Part shown: positions 35,263 through 48,599 of the stretch, piece after piece
How the letters are laid out: every line of letters starts with the position of its first letter
How positions within the stretch are numbered: position 1 is the first letter of the stretch
DNA from: Malachius bipustulatus
Taxonomy: Eukaryota; Arthropoda; Insecta; Coleoptera; Melyridae
Assembly: GCA_910589415.1 (NCBI GenBank)
Contig: OU342635.1
Location: 38,838,929 to 38,902,928, forward strand
Length of the DNA: 64,000 bases
Direction of reading: 5' to 3'
Notes under the pieces: model-generated
What the model was told of the DNA's origin: nothing
Databases searched by the model: none
Seen by the model: the letters and a program-made list of their open reading frames with translations, nothing else
Program-made: the position numbers and the translations under genes

Positions 35263-38200
35263 CAATTTTTTTATTTAGATAGTTAATAATTATTATTATT
35301 ATAGGTCGTGTATAATATAGTGAATTAAAAAAAAATAGGTAGGTCCCTAAATTTATATTAAATTGGTGCTTCTCAACCATTAAAGGAATGTTCACGTGAG
35401 TAAAGCCAAGTTTTAGCTATTAATATGGGTTAAAAAGGGGGCAAATTCATAAATGCTGCTGAAAAAATTAACAGCGACAGGACTAAAAATTGTTTATATT
35501 TAAAGTTTGCTTTTTTAAATAATTCATATTGTTGAATGCCCTTTTATATGATTGTAGATTTTATTTTTTCTTATTCTCTTAGAATACTTTCGTACCTATA
35601 AGTATATAAAGGGTGGTTAACAATTCGATGCCCACAATTTGAATTTCGGAAGCCATAGGAAAAATACAGATGAATTGAAGGGTTCAAGTGTAATACTATA
35701 GAAATCGAGTAAATGAGTCTTAAACTGTCTTTTGTGTTGTAAAATCTAGGGCGCAAAATTGGAAAAGCTGTTTTAAAAATATACAAGATGTTTCTAAATG
35801 GAGTACCATAAATTGGAGGACTTGTAGATAAAGTTAAAAAAATACGAAAATGTAGGAAAATTTTTTTTCGAAAAGGCTTTATTGATGAGATACAGGGTGT
35901 TAAAGAGTCGACCGACAGACCACTCTTTTGTTAATATTTGTTGAAACAATAGCCCAACTGAGACAATTTTTTGTGTGTAACAACAAGTTATAAAGAGCAA
36001 TAATCAGACAAATTTTCGGTTTATTTCAATAAGCCAGTGGCGTAGAAACAGGGGTCGTTTGACACTTTTCACTCTTTAAAAAAGTAAGGGCTAGGTTTTT
36101 TGATGTCTTATTACGTTTTTCTGAATCAACGGTCTTTTTACAATAAAAAAGCCATACTTGTTTAATTTGCCCAGAGGCGTCCGTTTTTGAGATATTTGAA
36201 AATTATTGTTTTTTCAGGGATTTTTCAGGATATTTCAGCAACGCCTGAAGTTTCCATAGTCATTTTAGATTCTTAATAGGCATAAAAGTGTTAAATTTTT
36301 CTCTAATTCACCCGAACCTGTATCTTTAACCGTTTTCGAGATCCCAGTGGTGAGAATCGAATCCTTAACTTAAAAATTTAAAGTCCTTTAAGTACTTGGT
36401 GCAAATTGAATCACTACCAATTACTTGGTGCAAAATTACGATCACACAAATTCATCTCAGGTGAAGTGATTTCATTTTTTTCATTTGATTTGATAAGACC
36501 TGATCCAGTCCTCAAAATCCCTATTTTAATCTTAGTACACCTCTGAAGTCATAAAAAAAATAATGTGATACTGAAAACTGGAGGTTGAGAAAAAATGAAC
36601 AGATTAGGTAGGTATATTATATTATTTCGCAATTAATTTATTTAATACTGCAGAACGGGGGGTGTTTTGGTTGTGGTCTATTTATTATATTATAAGATAA
36701 GCGAATATTTATATTTTTAAATATAAGTTGTAAGCCTAAACATAATAATATGTTTAATTTTAAGTATGTCGATTAATTTATTATATCTCAAACGAAAGCA
36801 GCAGTGAATATTTTCACTGCAACGTTTACTTACAACCAAACAGCACACATTGTTAACATTACTATACAAATACTGCGTAGACTAATATACAGTAGGTATA
36901 CACACAAACACATACAAATTGAGATCATTTAATTCTAATTAATAATATTACAATTTTAACAAAAATCATCAAATATGTTATTGTCATCATATTTTTCATC
37001 ATTCCTTATACTATTCCAGTCATTATAGTTAAGGTTACATTCATGCACGAAAAACTAACAATCAATAATTATTGATCGCGATCGTTTCTATTTAATAAAA
37101 TCATTCATTATATTAATTTATTTATTGTAATAAAAAATCCATTGTTATAGTTCGTATTCCTCAGCGTGAGAACATTGAATCTTCTCCAATAAAGATGTTT
37201 ATTTTGTTACAGCTGTGTGATTTAATTCCCCAGATTTTCTAGGTTGCTAGAAATTGGTTCATTTGGAAACGCTCCAAAATCTCTACCCCAATTATGCACC
37301 GAACTACTTAATGAATGATGACTATGACAAAACGTGATAGTCTTGATTATAAATTCAACAGCTGCAAAGCAAAGACTCATCCGCTTGACTAATTACTATT
37401 CCTCTGACTAAAACTGAACGAGCAGAAGATACAAATTGAAGATTCATCTCGGATAAGAAAACAAAACAAAGTGAGCAATGAACCACACACTAGGTCATCA
37501 ATTTCTCACAATGTTTACAACTTTCACTCACTCTTTATATGGTACAAGACGGGTTCGTGGCCTATTTTAATCATAAGTACTCATACTTTTCATAGTATAT
37601 TAAGTTATGTACCTACCAACTACTATAAATACTGGTACTGGTAGGTATAGTGTGAATATTTTATCTACCAATTTGTGTGTTCCTAAAAATGCTTTTCTTA
37701 TTCAAACGATCGTAAAAGTATGCTTGTTTTGGTATGCCAGTTTTATGTGTAGTCCCTTCTTTAATATGCATATTGTCAAGAGAGTGTATAATAAAATAAG
37801 AATTTCATGAAAATATTATTTTCAAGTTATCTACGGTGAAATTATGAAATATTTGGGTATATGATGTATCTAAATATATCTTTTTTTGAATTTTGGAATT
37901 GATAGCCTAACGAATATACGAATATATAGTAGGATTAACTTTAAAAAGTCAGATGTGACGTCATACTAACCGTCCGAATTAATATTTTTAATTTCACCAG
38001 AAAATGTCAAACAGTTAATTGTCAAGTTGTGAACGAGCGTAAATTATTGAAGAAATCATTCAAACAATGAATTGAAGCGCTTACGTCAGTTTGAGAGCCA
38101 CTGACAACTACAAAAAATTTATTCACGTAATGACATTCTATCCTCTGTGTTGTGCATTTAATTCTCATTCAAAACCAATGTTGACGTATACTTATTTATG

Positions 38201-41200
38201 CGGGATGGAGTGTTTAGACAAACTGGACGGTTGCTACAAAAACCACGTAAATGAAACAAAATAAATCGAACTATCAATAGGATGTGTATTCTTAATCGAT
38301 ATGTATGACTTTTTAGACTTTATTGGACTATAGTTAGTTTCGGGTAAAGAGCTGCCATTAGAACCTATTTCAAAATTAGCAAAAAAAAAATTGTGATCTA
38401 CTCGCTGTTGTTTTTGCAATACAAGCAAAATACAAAAAAAATGGTTTATTAAATAGTTAATTCATAATTTGCATAAGGAAAATAAATAGTATATGCCATT
38501 ATGTATTGACTTTGTTTAAAAATAACTAGAAGTTAAAAAATATACCAGAAACAATTTTTTGTTTTTCTAGTTATCCAAACAGAGATCAATACAGAAGATA
38601 AGCCCATATTTTGGAAATTTCTTTTTATTATTGTGTAAAGAAATTGATTACTTTCATATTTATAAATCATCCTTAGTGGGTAATTGGATTTAATTGTTGT
38701 GCTTTGGTGAATTATTGGTTGCATAGTATAAGCGAGATGCTTTGGATCCTCTTGTTATTTTCCTTCGTCTCCATAAAGTTTTTTTTTCAATGTCTATCTT
38801 AGCTGAAACACATTTTTAAATGATATGCTTTCTAACTTTTTAATTTATCTTTCTTTTACAATTTTTAAAAATTTTTTTTTAGTACACCAGTGATCTTGAA
38901 ATAGTCAATGCATGCTTGCCATATTATAATCGATTCACAAAATAATTATGTACAAGCCTGTTTAAGGAACCAGACTTCTTTTTATCGGAACAAGATAATT
39001 TTACAAGTTATTCCTGCTTCTTTGTCATCTTATGTTCTAAACATTATAACATTCAAAGTCATAAAATAAAACTATTAATTATACTTAATCAAGCTTCGTT
39101 ACTATGACTAGTGTATAGTAATCTACTTACTACTTCTTGCATTTACGCATTGCTGATCTGCTGGGCGCATTCCTGCCTGGCAGTGTTATCATCACCTTAG
39201 CCTGAATTTCCTTCACGTTCTCCCCCTCTGGACGATGCTGCGGTTAGCGGAAGTCGTACAGAACTGTCGTACTTGCCATTACCTTGCGGGATCAATCCCT
39301 TCTTCTTTGCAGTGGTAGGCAATCTGCTCGCCTATTCGATAGCAAGTTCTCCCTGAGCCTCCCCCTGGAATCGACAGCATTACTCTGAGAACAGCATGCT
39401 GAGTTAGATCAACTTAGCCCAATATTGAGGACTAAATAGTTTCGCTTTCAAAAATTATTTAGGAATTCCCCTATCACTTAACTGTCATAGTCGTTTTCGT
39501 TTTCTAGCAGACTTGTTACCACACTCTTTTGCTTTGAATCCAGACAGAAAGCTCCGTCTGAACGTAAGCTAAGTGGGTTGGCCTCAAATACTAGCACTTC
39601 AGAGGGTACATTGACTTCATCAATTAATGGAAATCCTTCGATTGATTTATAGGAAAAATATCAATTTCCTTCTGATACCTATGGATCTAGAACAATTATT
39701 GATTTCTTAAGGAAACAAACTCCCAACAGATTTCTATTATTAGTTAGTTACATGGGGTAGAATCGTAAATTTAGTAGGTATTGTGACATGATGAATCCTT
39801 ACATTCACCATCGTCTTCAAGATGTTGACGTCACGAACAATACCATCAGCATATGATATACGGACTAACGATTTTCTGAAACTATTCTAGTTTTTTTAAC
39901 AGCTCTTAAACTGTAGCACTGGCGATGGATTGATGAACTCCTTAGTCAGCTAACGCGACACCTTTAACACCTTCTATTGTAATTGGTTTAGACAAAGGCA
40001 CCCGACTATCATTGGAAACTGTTGTCTGGTAGAAAACAAGCGAATTCATCTGCACTGTTGCTAAAGATTGACCGTGTACATCTCGGTTAGTATAATGAGT
40101 ATATTTGGGACTAGATCACTCCTGGTGCACCATATCCATAGCAAACAAGCTCAGGAAATCACTCGCATTTCCTGATGGAGACCTCTGCACTCTGTGAAAT
40201 GCACAGTTTCGTCTGAATCAAAGGTTATTTTTTATCATATCATTTATTTTTTTCACAATTTATAAGCAAATAGATAATACTGTGTGAGAGAATGGTCTCC
40301 TTCTTCTACTTTTTTGCTTAATATCAAGAGGTGTGGAATAAAAGGTTGCGCTTCCACTGTTCGGATATTTCAGTATAATCACCAATTCTTCGTTTGCCAT
40401 TGTTATTGAAATAAGGATGCAGGACTAAGTCCACTTTGCTTTATTTTTCTTAATAATAAATAGCAAAAGTATTTAGCAAAGGTAGCTCCAGTCCCTTAAG
40501 GTATAGTTCTGTAAAGTTGACTACTGACAAATTGGCTGCTGACCTCTGCAGATTGATGAACATGCTAACCAAAGGTCTGGGTTAGGTTCTTCATCACAAA
40601 ACAATTATTGATATGTGCTTATAAAGCCTTGAAGTGTTTCCTCAACTGTCATAATATGGTAGTGCATTTAAGAAACTACAAGATCTATCTGGGAGCCTCA
40701 GGATCAATCTATGCATGTGCCAATAAGCAAATCCATTTTCACATCATTGATTATGAATCCACAATGCATCATTCTTTCTTTTAAGCTGTTTTTATTGTCT
40801 CTACTTTTATAGGTAATAGCAAATCTATTATAGCTACCTAAAGTTTAATTACAGGATCAGGCTTGTATATCCCCAAGTCTGGTTTTTTGTCAAGACTTCC
40901 CAACTTGTGAAGCTAATTAGAGTGCTTCTCAAATAGAATGACTGACGTATTTCGACCCACTATTTTGTAATTGTGGCTGTTTGAAGTAAATAAATTATTA
41001 TTATTATTATTATTTTTTATTTGTCGTCAGCAAGAGAGCAGGAAGATCTTTTCTAACAGTCTCCGTTCTCTTCAATGTTTAGGACTATAATACATCGTAC
41101 ATAAATTGTTTAATTTTATAAATTACTAATATGTTTATTTTATCAAATATAAAAAAAAAATGTTTATCAATATCATAGAGACCAACTGAGCTGAATAAAT

Positions 41201-41297
41201 TAAATAACTGTTTTTGTTAAATGCTATTCGATTATATTCGATAAACGATTGTTATTTGTTTAATTTAAAATTCCACTGGCTTCTCATTGTCTAAATA
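35263..41297. other. Six kb without a supported gene
   Basis: 35786-36360 is a decayed palindromic or TIR remnant (ATGTTTCTAAATGGAGTACC, GAGATACAGGGTGTTAAAGA) related to about 4220-4330. 36600-39000 is AT-rich with nothing I can support. 39130-40620 has more even composition and contains Copia-like fragments (separate entry). A (TTA)n microsatellite lies at about 40995-41015. Confidence 0.4.
40080..40620 (+). pseudogene. Decayed Copia-like retrotransposon fragment
   Basis: Two short plus-strand segments resemble Copia polyprotein landmarks. One is LGLDHSWCTIS near 40110, like the W-x-LDSG-x-x-xH protease start. The other is MNMLTKGLG...HHKTIIDMCL near 40558-40620, like the C-terminal DMLTKGLP...H signature. 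The space between them is far too short for a full element, and frames are broken. The call rests on these two motifs only. Upstream sequence from 39130 may belong to it. Confidence 0.35.
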
Positions 41298-42137
41298 TAC
41301 AGGGTGTTCTACAAGCTCTATGACAAACTTTGACAGTTGGTAGATTGCTTGATTTTAAACATATTTTTTTTAATAAACATCGGTCCGATTAGTTTTTGTT
41401 TAGAAGTTACAAGCATTTAACCTTTATTAACAATCAACAATAAAAATTTAAATTAAATGATAATCACAAAACTTGAGACTATAAAAATTGTTCGAAATGT
41501 CCACCCTCAGCTTGAATGCAAGCCTCACATCGACGAACTAAAGATTCGGTCACTCGAAGAATGATATTTGGATCATTTCTTATTTGGTTAGCTGCATCTT
41601 GAATTCTTTCAAGTAACTGCTGATGGGTAGCGATTTCAACATGGTAGACCAGCTGCTTCATGTGTCCCCATAAATAAAAATCCAGAGGATTCAGATCGGG
41701 AGAACGAGGTGGCCATGATATTGGACCTCCTTGACCTATCCATTTATTCGGGAAATATTCATTTAGCCAAGCAGCAACTTGTCTTCCTCTATGTGGTGGT
41801 GCACCGTCATGCTGATACCACATATTTTGAATAATATTGAGTTGCACGTCATCAATAAACTCTAAAAGGTCGTGTTCTAAGAAATGCCTATAAAGATCTG
41901 CATTTAAACGATCATTTAGAACATGCACAGGTAATAAATTATTGTTGAAAATGTAATTAAAAACATAGCGACTTAGTGTCACTTCCTGGTTGACTGAAAA
42001 AATTACGATTCTTTAAATGCTTGTAACTTCTAAACAAAAACGAATCGGACCCATGTTTATTAAAAAAAATATGTTTAAAATCAAGCAACCTACCATCTGT
42101 CAAAGTTTGTCATTGAGCTTGTAGAACACCCTGTATA
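41298..42137 (-). mobile_element. Internally deleted mariner-like element, copy 2, with transposase fragment
   Basis: Ends TACAGGGTGTTCTACAAGCT and AGCTTGTAGAACACCCTGTA are exact complements, the TIRs exceed 110 bp, and TA flanks both sides. The minus strand 41479-41982 encodes 167 residues of a DDE transposase C-terminal half: MWYQHDGAPPH (catalytic D), WPPRSPDLNPLDFYLWG (third acidic residue region), then the C-terminal tail. The N-terminal DNA-binding part and first catalytic Asp are absent and the frame starts without ATG, so the copy is non-autonomous. Confidence 0.9.
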
Positions 42138-43314
42138 AGGTAAGTAAAGACATAACTAATAAAGTATTATCTAAACTTATATTGACTTTACAAGGACTAA
42201 AAATGATTTCCAAAATATGCCTAAAGATGTAATAAGTGTAAAATGTATTTTATTAAATATGTACTAAATAAAATCATTTTTAAAAATAATACTTATAACA
42301 CACAAATTTAATTAAATAGAGAAAATCTTCCTGGATTTACGAAATTTACTCAAAAATTACCTCTTAGAATATTTTACAGTAATGTTTTGTTAAAAGAACA
42401 TGTACTATTATGAAGACAGTATTGTTACATAAGTTGCATTCTACAGAATGTCTTTAATGACAAATTTCCTCTTGATACATTGTAGGGGCCAATCCATATA
42501 AATTTAAACTGTGCTTTTTGGAATTATTTTAAGATGATTGAAAGAAAAGTCTATAGTCTCTATTTTAAACAACCAAACGCTTTAAAACTGTCAATAATAA
42601 AGAAGTTGAATTATCAACTTTACCTCTTCATTATGACGATCAATTTAGAAGAAATATATTTTTTCATTACTATTTTTCCTGTGCTGCACGAATGGCAGCC
42701 TGCATTGAACCAAGAGGAAATTCGTCATTAAAGACTCACCTTGTATAATAATATATTAATAGAAGAACTCCTCTAAGAATTTATAAATAGGTACTTGATT
42801 CCAATTCATACACAATACATCCCAGAGACTGTTATTCCAAGTCTCTTATACATCTATACACCATACACAATAAGTATTAAAAGCAACTGAAAACTTGAAC
42901 ACATATTTATAAAATTGAAGGAATTGAAAAGATACACACTTTTGTCATGCCTAATAATAAGATTTTCAGAATCAGAGTTGAAAGGGAATAAATAAAAATA
43001 TTAAACATCGATTTCACAACCACATTTTGTACCAAAATCTTTTAAAAATCAAAAAGTATTAGTGACAAATTATTTGAATTACTCAAATTCACACTCGAAG
43101 TCACACAGAATAGTGACAAAATCAAAATAAATTATATCCTGTAATTAATAATATATAAAATCAAAATTGATCAATCTAATCTACAATAAATAACAATAAA
43201 TTAAAACTCATAAATTACATAAAATCATTACTACTAAAATCTACCCATTCCTGCAAAATAAATACCCCCCGTTTGCCTAAACTCTACACCTATGCAAGTA
43301 TAATCAATGATAAT
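42138..43314. other. Intergenic DNA downstream of an Osiris terminal exon
   Basis: AT-rich. I see no clear minus-strand AATAAA in the first 300 nt past the stop at 43315. No gene. Confidence 0.4.
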
Positions 43315-43643
43315 CTAATATCCATGGCTCTCAATGCTGTTTTGATAATTATTACTCTCATAACCAGGCTGCATTCTGTAGATGATGGCTTGGGCAGGTT
43401 TCGGTTCAATGATACTACGATGCCAGCCGCCGCTTTCGCTGCTGTCGCCACCTCCGCCGCCCCCTTTACCCTTGGAAGCAGAGAGGGCGGTTAGAAGAAG
43501 GGCGGCTTTCGCTATGATCATCGCCGCTCCTGCCATCAAGCCCATTTTTCCGAGCATCATTTTCATCATCATGACTCCCATACCAGCGCACATTGCCATC
43601 ATCATTCCTTTTCCACCGCCCTTTCCGCCTTTTTTACCTCTTC
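43315..43643 (-). CDS. Osiris-family terminal exon, copy 1 of a pair
   Basis: Acceptor ATTTTTCAG|GA in phase 1, then 108 codons to TAG. It encodes RGKKGGKGGGKG, a Met-rich hydrophobic segment (MMMAMCAGMGVMMMKMMLGK, then MGLMAGAAMIIAKAALLLTA), a Gly-rich linker, and PAQAIIYRMQPGY, a degenerate AQxLAY. It is about 60% alike, through the hydrophobic part, to the exon at 45727-46088. There is no Osiris first exon between the two: the 2 kb between them holds only repeats. The phase fits the donor of the first exon at 59394-59808. Joined to that exon it would give 247 residues, close to the 242 of the complete gene at 24.7 kb. Whether it is an alternative last exon of that gene or an orphaned gene piece is open. 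Confidence 0.8.
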
Positions 43644-43935
43644 CTGAAAAATATATTATGGTGTTAGATCAATTAGAAAGTCTTTCTTGATGGCGTATCT
43701 TAAGAAACCAATAATTACGGAAATCTTACCTTTTATTCTGTACAATATCAAGTGTATGCGTAAAACAGTTTTTGCCTTAATAAAGAGTTCATTTTAATTT
43801 ATTAGTAATATTTTTGATAAGCTAACGATGATTTTTATAAATTAAACACGAAAACTCACAAAAAAATAAGTGGAATTTTAACATTCCGTATATAAAAACA
43901 ATAAATTATGTAAAATATGCAAAACGTTGCATATA

Positions 43936-44558
43936 TACAGAGTATTCCCAAATACCAGGTACATATGAAAGGAAGTTAATTCTTTAGCGTATTTTATGCC
44001 TAAAAGTTAACGATCTACAGGGTATTGAATAAAAAAATGTTTTTTTCTTTATAGCTTTTGCAATTTTTGAGATATGTATTTAGCTCAAATTTGTAATAAA
44101 GGTTATGCTGTAGGGCTTATATTATTGGGCATGACAAATGGTAGTAAGTAGCTCAGGAGATCTATAGTTTTTTTGCATCTTCAAGCCGGTGTCAATAAAA
44201 AAAGAAACAATTTCCTCTAATTCGTTGAGACGAAATTCGAAATTTTATAATGGTAAAACCAGCTTTGATTTTTTTTTTTATAATTTCTCATCTCCATTAA
44301 TCTTCAAAGTTAAGTCGCCACTGAATGTTAAAAATGAAAGCAGCGATGACCCTGTGCGACTAACTGTTTAACTAAGTTTGACTAATCTCAATGAGCTATA
44401 AAGAAAAAAAGAATAAAGAAAAATCTTCAAATTTCTACACCCTGTATAGATCATTAAAGTAGCGTTTGCGGACCTATCTTTATATGAACTTTAAGGTATA
44501 AAATAGGCGAAATAATTAATTACCTATTTTCGTATGTACCTGGTATTTTGGAACAGGT
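43936..44558. mobile_element. Fold-back element H
   Basis: Inverted arms share AATACCAGGTACATA(T/C)GAAA, TATTTTAT(G/A)CCT(A/T)AAAGTT and a TACAGGGT/ACCCTGTA pair further in. It lies between the two Osiris terminal exons. The ORF at 44189-44371 is not supported. Confidence 0.65.
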
Positions 44559-44814
44559 ATTATCCTGGTATTGTACTGGTATTATACGAAATTATTTTAT
44601 TTAGATAATAAACAAATAATATTCTAATAAGGAAAAACATCTGTCACTTGACATTAATATTATTTTATACTTGAAAGTTGTCAAAAGCTGTTATGAGTAT
44701 GACGGTCCAATGTGTGAGACTGAAAATGTATCCATTCTCGGTTGAAACAGGTTCAAGCAAACCAAAAAATACACAAGAAAAAATTATTAGGTACTTTGAA
44801 CAGAAAATTCTCAT

Positions 44815-44962
44815 GCCCGTATTCACAAACGATAATTTCCTAAATAATTACGTAATTATTTTAAATGAGTGAGATGGAGATATGCAGTTTTTTTGCAATA
44901 GAATGAGATGGGGATAATTGATTACATAATTATTTAGGAAATTATCGTTTGTGAATACGGGC
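44815..44962. repeat. MITE I
   Basis: Ends GCCCGTATTCACAAACGATA and TATCGTTTGTGAATACGGGC are exact complements and the match continues through ATTTCCTAAATAATTA. 148 bp in all. The first 11 bases are the same as in MITE C, so the two families may be moved by one kind of transposase. Confidence 0.82.
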
Positions 44963-45633
44963 GTCAGTCTCATACCCAAAAATGCATAAATGGGTAGGTA
45001 TTCTTAGATTATTAACTATTTTTTTTCAGTGTCCCAAAGTCCGTAAGTTTTTTGTAATTTCTGTAATTGTTTGTGCCATTTTATCACTAGAAATTAGAAA
45101 CTGCATCATCTCTGAGTAAAAATTTAGTTTCTTTACAATAATGAGAGATTTAGCTTTAGCAATTATTCATCATAAAAAGGTATATTGAAGAATAAAATGT
45201 GGTCACTTCAAATCTGATACGAGTAGGCAAGAATATTGGAAATAAAGACGTTTTTTTAAATTTTATACATAATTTTATATAACAAGAAATGCCTCTTAGG
45301 TATAAATAATTCATATCTATCCTATTTACAAATAAATAACATAAATATATAACTTTTTTAATAAATATTTTGATCTAAATTTCATCAGTGCTTCATGAAC
45401 TAAGTCCCTGAAATATCCCCAGGTAGGTATAAATAATAATGGAAACCTATTACCTATGCCCGAATATCGACCTACTACCTATTATTATATGCCTTAACCT
45501 ATATTTGGTGCAAATAAATATCAATAATTAAAAATCTGACTATGAAATATCCATTTTCATACACTAACACTATAGCACTATAGAGTCTTCATTTTTTGGT
45601 ATTCAGAAAAAATGTAAAATGAGCTTCATTACA

Positions 45634-45639
45634 TTTAAT
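45634..45639 (-). terminator. Possible ATTAAA poly(A) signal
   Basis: ATTAAA on the minus strand about 90 nt past the stop of the exon at 45727-46088. A variant signal and weak support on its own. Confidence 0.3.
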
Positions 45640-45726
45640 TCTCAATTCATGAAGGAAAAACTCAAAATAGTTTAGCTCTATAATTTTCACTCAATGCTAT
45701 CTTGAAACAAAATATGTCCATACATC

Positions 45727-46088
45727 CTAACGAAGACCACCCTGTGGCACCAACGCTCTGTAAGCTAGCCCATGAGCTGCAGCCCCCGTATCGTAACTCC
45801 TATACCACCCGCCGCCGCCTCCATGGTCCCCACCGCCCCCGCCGGATACTACGACGTGAGAGGTCTCACCGCCACCGCCGCCACCACCTGACTTCTTCAA
45901 CCCCACAATGGCGGCGAGGAAGAGCGCCACCTTGGCGACGATAAGGGCGGATCCCGCCATGAATGCCACCTTGCCCATCATCATCTGCGCCATCATGCAG
46001 CCCATGCCGATCATCACAGCCATCATCATGCCGCCGCCCTTGCCCTTCTTACCCCCGCCGCCACCACCGCCGCCACCCTTGCCGCGAC
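45727..46088 (-). CDS. Osiris-family terminal exon, copy 2 of a pair
   Basis: Acceptor CCTTCTTCTAG|GT in phase 1, then 119 codons to TAG. It encodes R-G-K, a Gly-rich run, KKGKGGG, a hydrophobic Met/Ala segment (MMMAVMIGMGCMMAQMMMGK, then VAFMAGSALIVAKVALFLAA), a second Gly/Ser/His-rich linker and AHGLAYRALVP, close to the AQxLAY hallmark. It is strongly GC-rich, unlike flanking DNA, because of Gly and Ala codons ending in C. A full-length Osiris first exon is not found before 59394, over 13 kb upstream. With that exon the product would be 258 residues. Long GC-rich frames on the plus strand here are shadows. Confidence 0.85.
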
Positions 46089-46389
46089 CTAGAAGAAGGG
46101 ACAGGGGTTAGTATTCTGGGTGGAAAAATAGTGGAAGTGTTATTACTGTGGAAGTGGTGAAAGTATAATAGTGGTAGTGGTAGTGGAAATTACAGTGTTT
46201 CTCTCTAAGAAATTGAGCAAGCAATGATTGTTGAGAAGGAAATTTAAACTATTCAAAATAGATGGTAAAATAACTCTAACAGCAATAAAGTAAAAAAATG
46301 TAATTTTGAAGCCGAGAGAAAAATCTAGCTGCGAGTATATAAATTGAACCCAAACTTTCTTGCAATTTTTTATTTTATTTCTTTTACTA
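46089..46389. other. Start of the long presumed intron
   Basis: Just upstream of the terminal exon. It contains GTGGTAGTGGTAGTGG-type simple sequence. No promoter found. Confidence 0.4.
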
Positions 46390-47107
46390 AGGGTGTATCA
46401 TAAATATATACCGACGAACTTTCAGGGGTAGTAGAGAGCATTGAAACTTTTTTTTTCTCATAAGCATCTGTCTAAAACGTTTCGTTTTCAAGATACAGGG
46501 TGTTGAAATTTATCAACAATGTCTTTTTTTAATTAATATTTTAACATTCTTTTGCTCATATTGTTGAAATTTGGCAGTGTTATTTGTAGAAATTACGGAG
46601 CTATTTTAGTCCCAAGTAGGCTAAAATTAATAAGTGTAGAGACGTCCAGGGGGGACACCCTCAACAAAATTATTGCAAAGAAAAATTTACGCCACTGACT
46701 TCTTGATAATCTTTTATGTCTCTCGACGTTTCTTCGCAGTCCTCTCGTTTTAGAAAAAAAATAAAAAATAAAAGCCGCTTTAATGCTTATCGAAAAAAAT
46801 TGATTTTAATTTTAACTATTTTATTTTACATGCTTTGAAGCGCCTTTTATTATTATTTTTTTAGCAAGTAAGATAAGAAAACAATTAAAAAGACAAAAAG
46901 TTGTATTTCTAGCTGCTTAATCTGAAAAAAGTATCAGTGACGTACATTTTTTTTGCAATAATGTTGTTGAGGGTGAAAAAAAAACACTCTTTCGAAAACG
47001 AAGATTTTTTTGATAAATGTTTATGAGGAAACAATATTTGTTTTTGCGCCCCCTTTACTGTAGGTATCTCTTAAATATTGTCGGTATATTTAGGATAAAT
47101 CCTGTAT
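46390..47107. mobile_element. Fold-back element G
   Basis: Left (GGGTGTATCATAAATATATA, ACCGAC) and right (GTCGGTATATTTAGGATAAA) ends are inverted, as are inner blocks around TCATAA(G/A)CAT and CGTTTTC. The arms are diverged, so the element is old. One arm recurs at 17609-17900. Confidence 0.65.
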
Positions 47108-47748
47108 AGTTATCTTTGTAGCCTAATGATAATCTTACATTAGTTAGACTAAATTGTAAAAAAAATCCCAAACTATCCTATACATGTCGACGGCCAGGGC
47201 TAGAGCGGCGCTAACAGAATTTAAATATAATTCCTGATATTTTACCTTCTCTATTTAATTTCTGTTTATTCTCATCAACTATACCCACCCGAATTAGAAA
47301 CTTTTTCAATCACACATCATTGTGATGGAAAACATAAAATAAGTGCAATTTCCTTTCTCCTCATTTAGCGTGAAATAAAGCCTATTATAAAAAATTACCT
47401 AGATAATGAAATAATAATAGATCGATATTGATTTTAATAGATATTAAAGCTTGAACGACTGTTAAGAGTCAATATAACTTCAACTACTGTCCTGGAAATT
47501 ATCAATTTATTGTAGAATTAGATCGCATTGGATTACAGTTATAATTTAATATCATAACTCAATTTCTATAATCCTAGGATTTTCTTTCGATCCTTCCTAA
47601 TACTCATTAAATAATAGAAAGATAATTTCAAATTTATACAATTGGTCCCATTGCAGGACAATAATAAACGATATAAATCCTGCTCTTGATTATTCGGTTT
47701 CTGGAGGGAAGCACTTAGGGACTCAATCAATTTAGAAGATTTTTTTTA
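47108..47748. other. Unassigned AT-rich DNA within the presumed intron
   Basis: No ORF, promoter or repeat that I can support. Confidence 0.4.
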
Positions 47749-48139
47749 TACAGGGTGAATTATAAAAAACGCCCCAAGCGATAACTTCGTTAATTTTGAA
47801 GATATGACAAAACTTTTTGGAACAAAGTGATGTAGTTTATCATCATCTATATGTTGAGATAAACGTTCGATCAACACAACTTCCTGTTTAACCGGAAGTA
47901 ACATCAACTTCGGGTTTTTAAATAGAACACCCTGTAAAACTTTATATTTTTTAAATGTCTGAAGAAATCTAATTCAGGTGGTTTTCACCATTGGAATTTA
48001 GATTGAGCGGTTTATGAGTTATAAACGAGTGAGGATCGAAAATTTTCAACTTCAAAGCAGTGTTGAACTAGAACGGCTCAAGATATCTAAAAACGGTTTA
48101 CATGTCCCTATCCTAACTTTTCATGTTTTATCCCACTAT

Positions 48140-48303
48140 TGTCCGTATTCATCAAACTTCAAAATATAACCCTGGGGTTAAATTTTGAATTTTCTGACAG
48201 CTGATTGGTCTAATGCTCAAACCCTACGAACGCTACGAATTTTGAACCAATGACATGTTTCAAAATATAACCCCAGGGGTTATATTTATTGATGAATACG
48301 GGC
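48140..48303 (+). repeat. MITE C, copy 1
   Basis: 164 bp with ends TGTCCGTATTCATCAA and TTGATGAATACGGGC, flanked on both sides by CTAT, a 4-bp target duplication. It contains CAGCTGATTGGTCTAATGCT and a CCCCAGGGGTTATATTT block. No coding capacity. Confidence 0.85.
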
Positions 48304-48383
48304 CTATGTGGAGTAAATTTTAATACAGGGTGATGAAAATTATCCGATTTTTCATCACCCTGTATTAAAATTTAAACCACATA

Positions 48384-48530
48384 TGTCCGTATTCATCAAA
48401 CTTCAAAATATAACCCTGGGGTTATATTTTGAATTTCCTGACAGCTGATTGGTCTAATGCTCAAAGCCTACGAACGCTACGAATTTTAAACCAATGACAT
48501 GTTCCAAAATATAACCCCAGGGGTTATATT
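48384..48530 (+). repeat. MITE C, copy 2, truncated at right
   Basis: Same orientation as copy 1 and over 90% alike, but the last 17 or so bases, including the right terminus, are missing where LINE sequence begins. Confidence 0.8.
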
Positions 48531-48599
48531 ATATATAAAATATAAACCCGGGCAACTGGCCGGAGGGAACACTAGTCACTAAGTTTTTTCGACCCTTCA

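Noticed and set aside
40990..41020. CRISPR-like or satellite repeat
   Set aside because: Only a (TTA)n microsatellite. No arrays of spaced repeats exist in the window.
43273..43690. Plus-strand frames over the 43.3-kb exon
   Set aside because: Antisense shadows of the Osiris exon.
45702..46160. Plus-strand Arg/Pro-rich frames
   Set aside because: They are antisense shadows of the Gly/Ala codons of the Osiris terminal exon.
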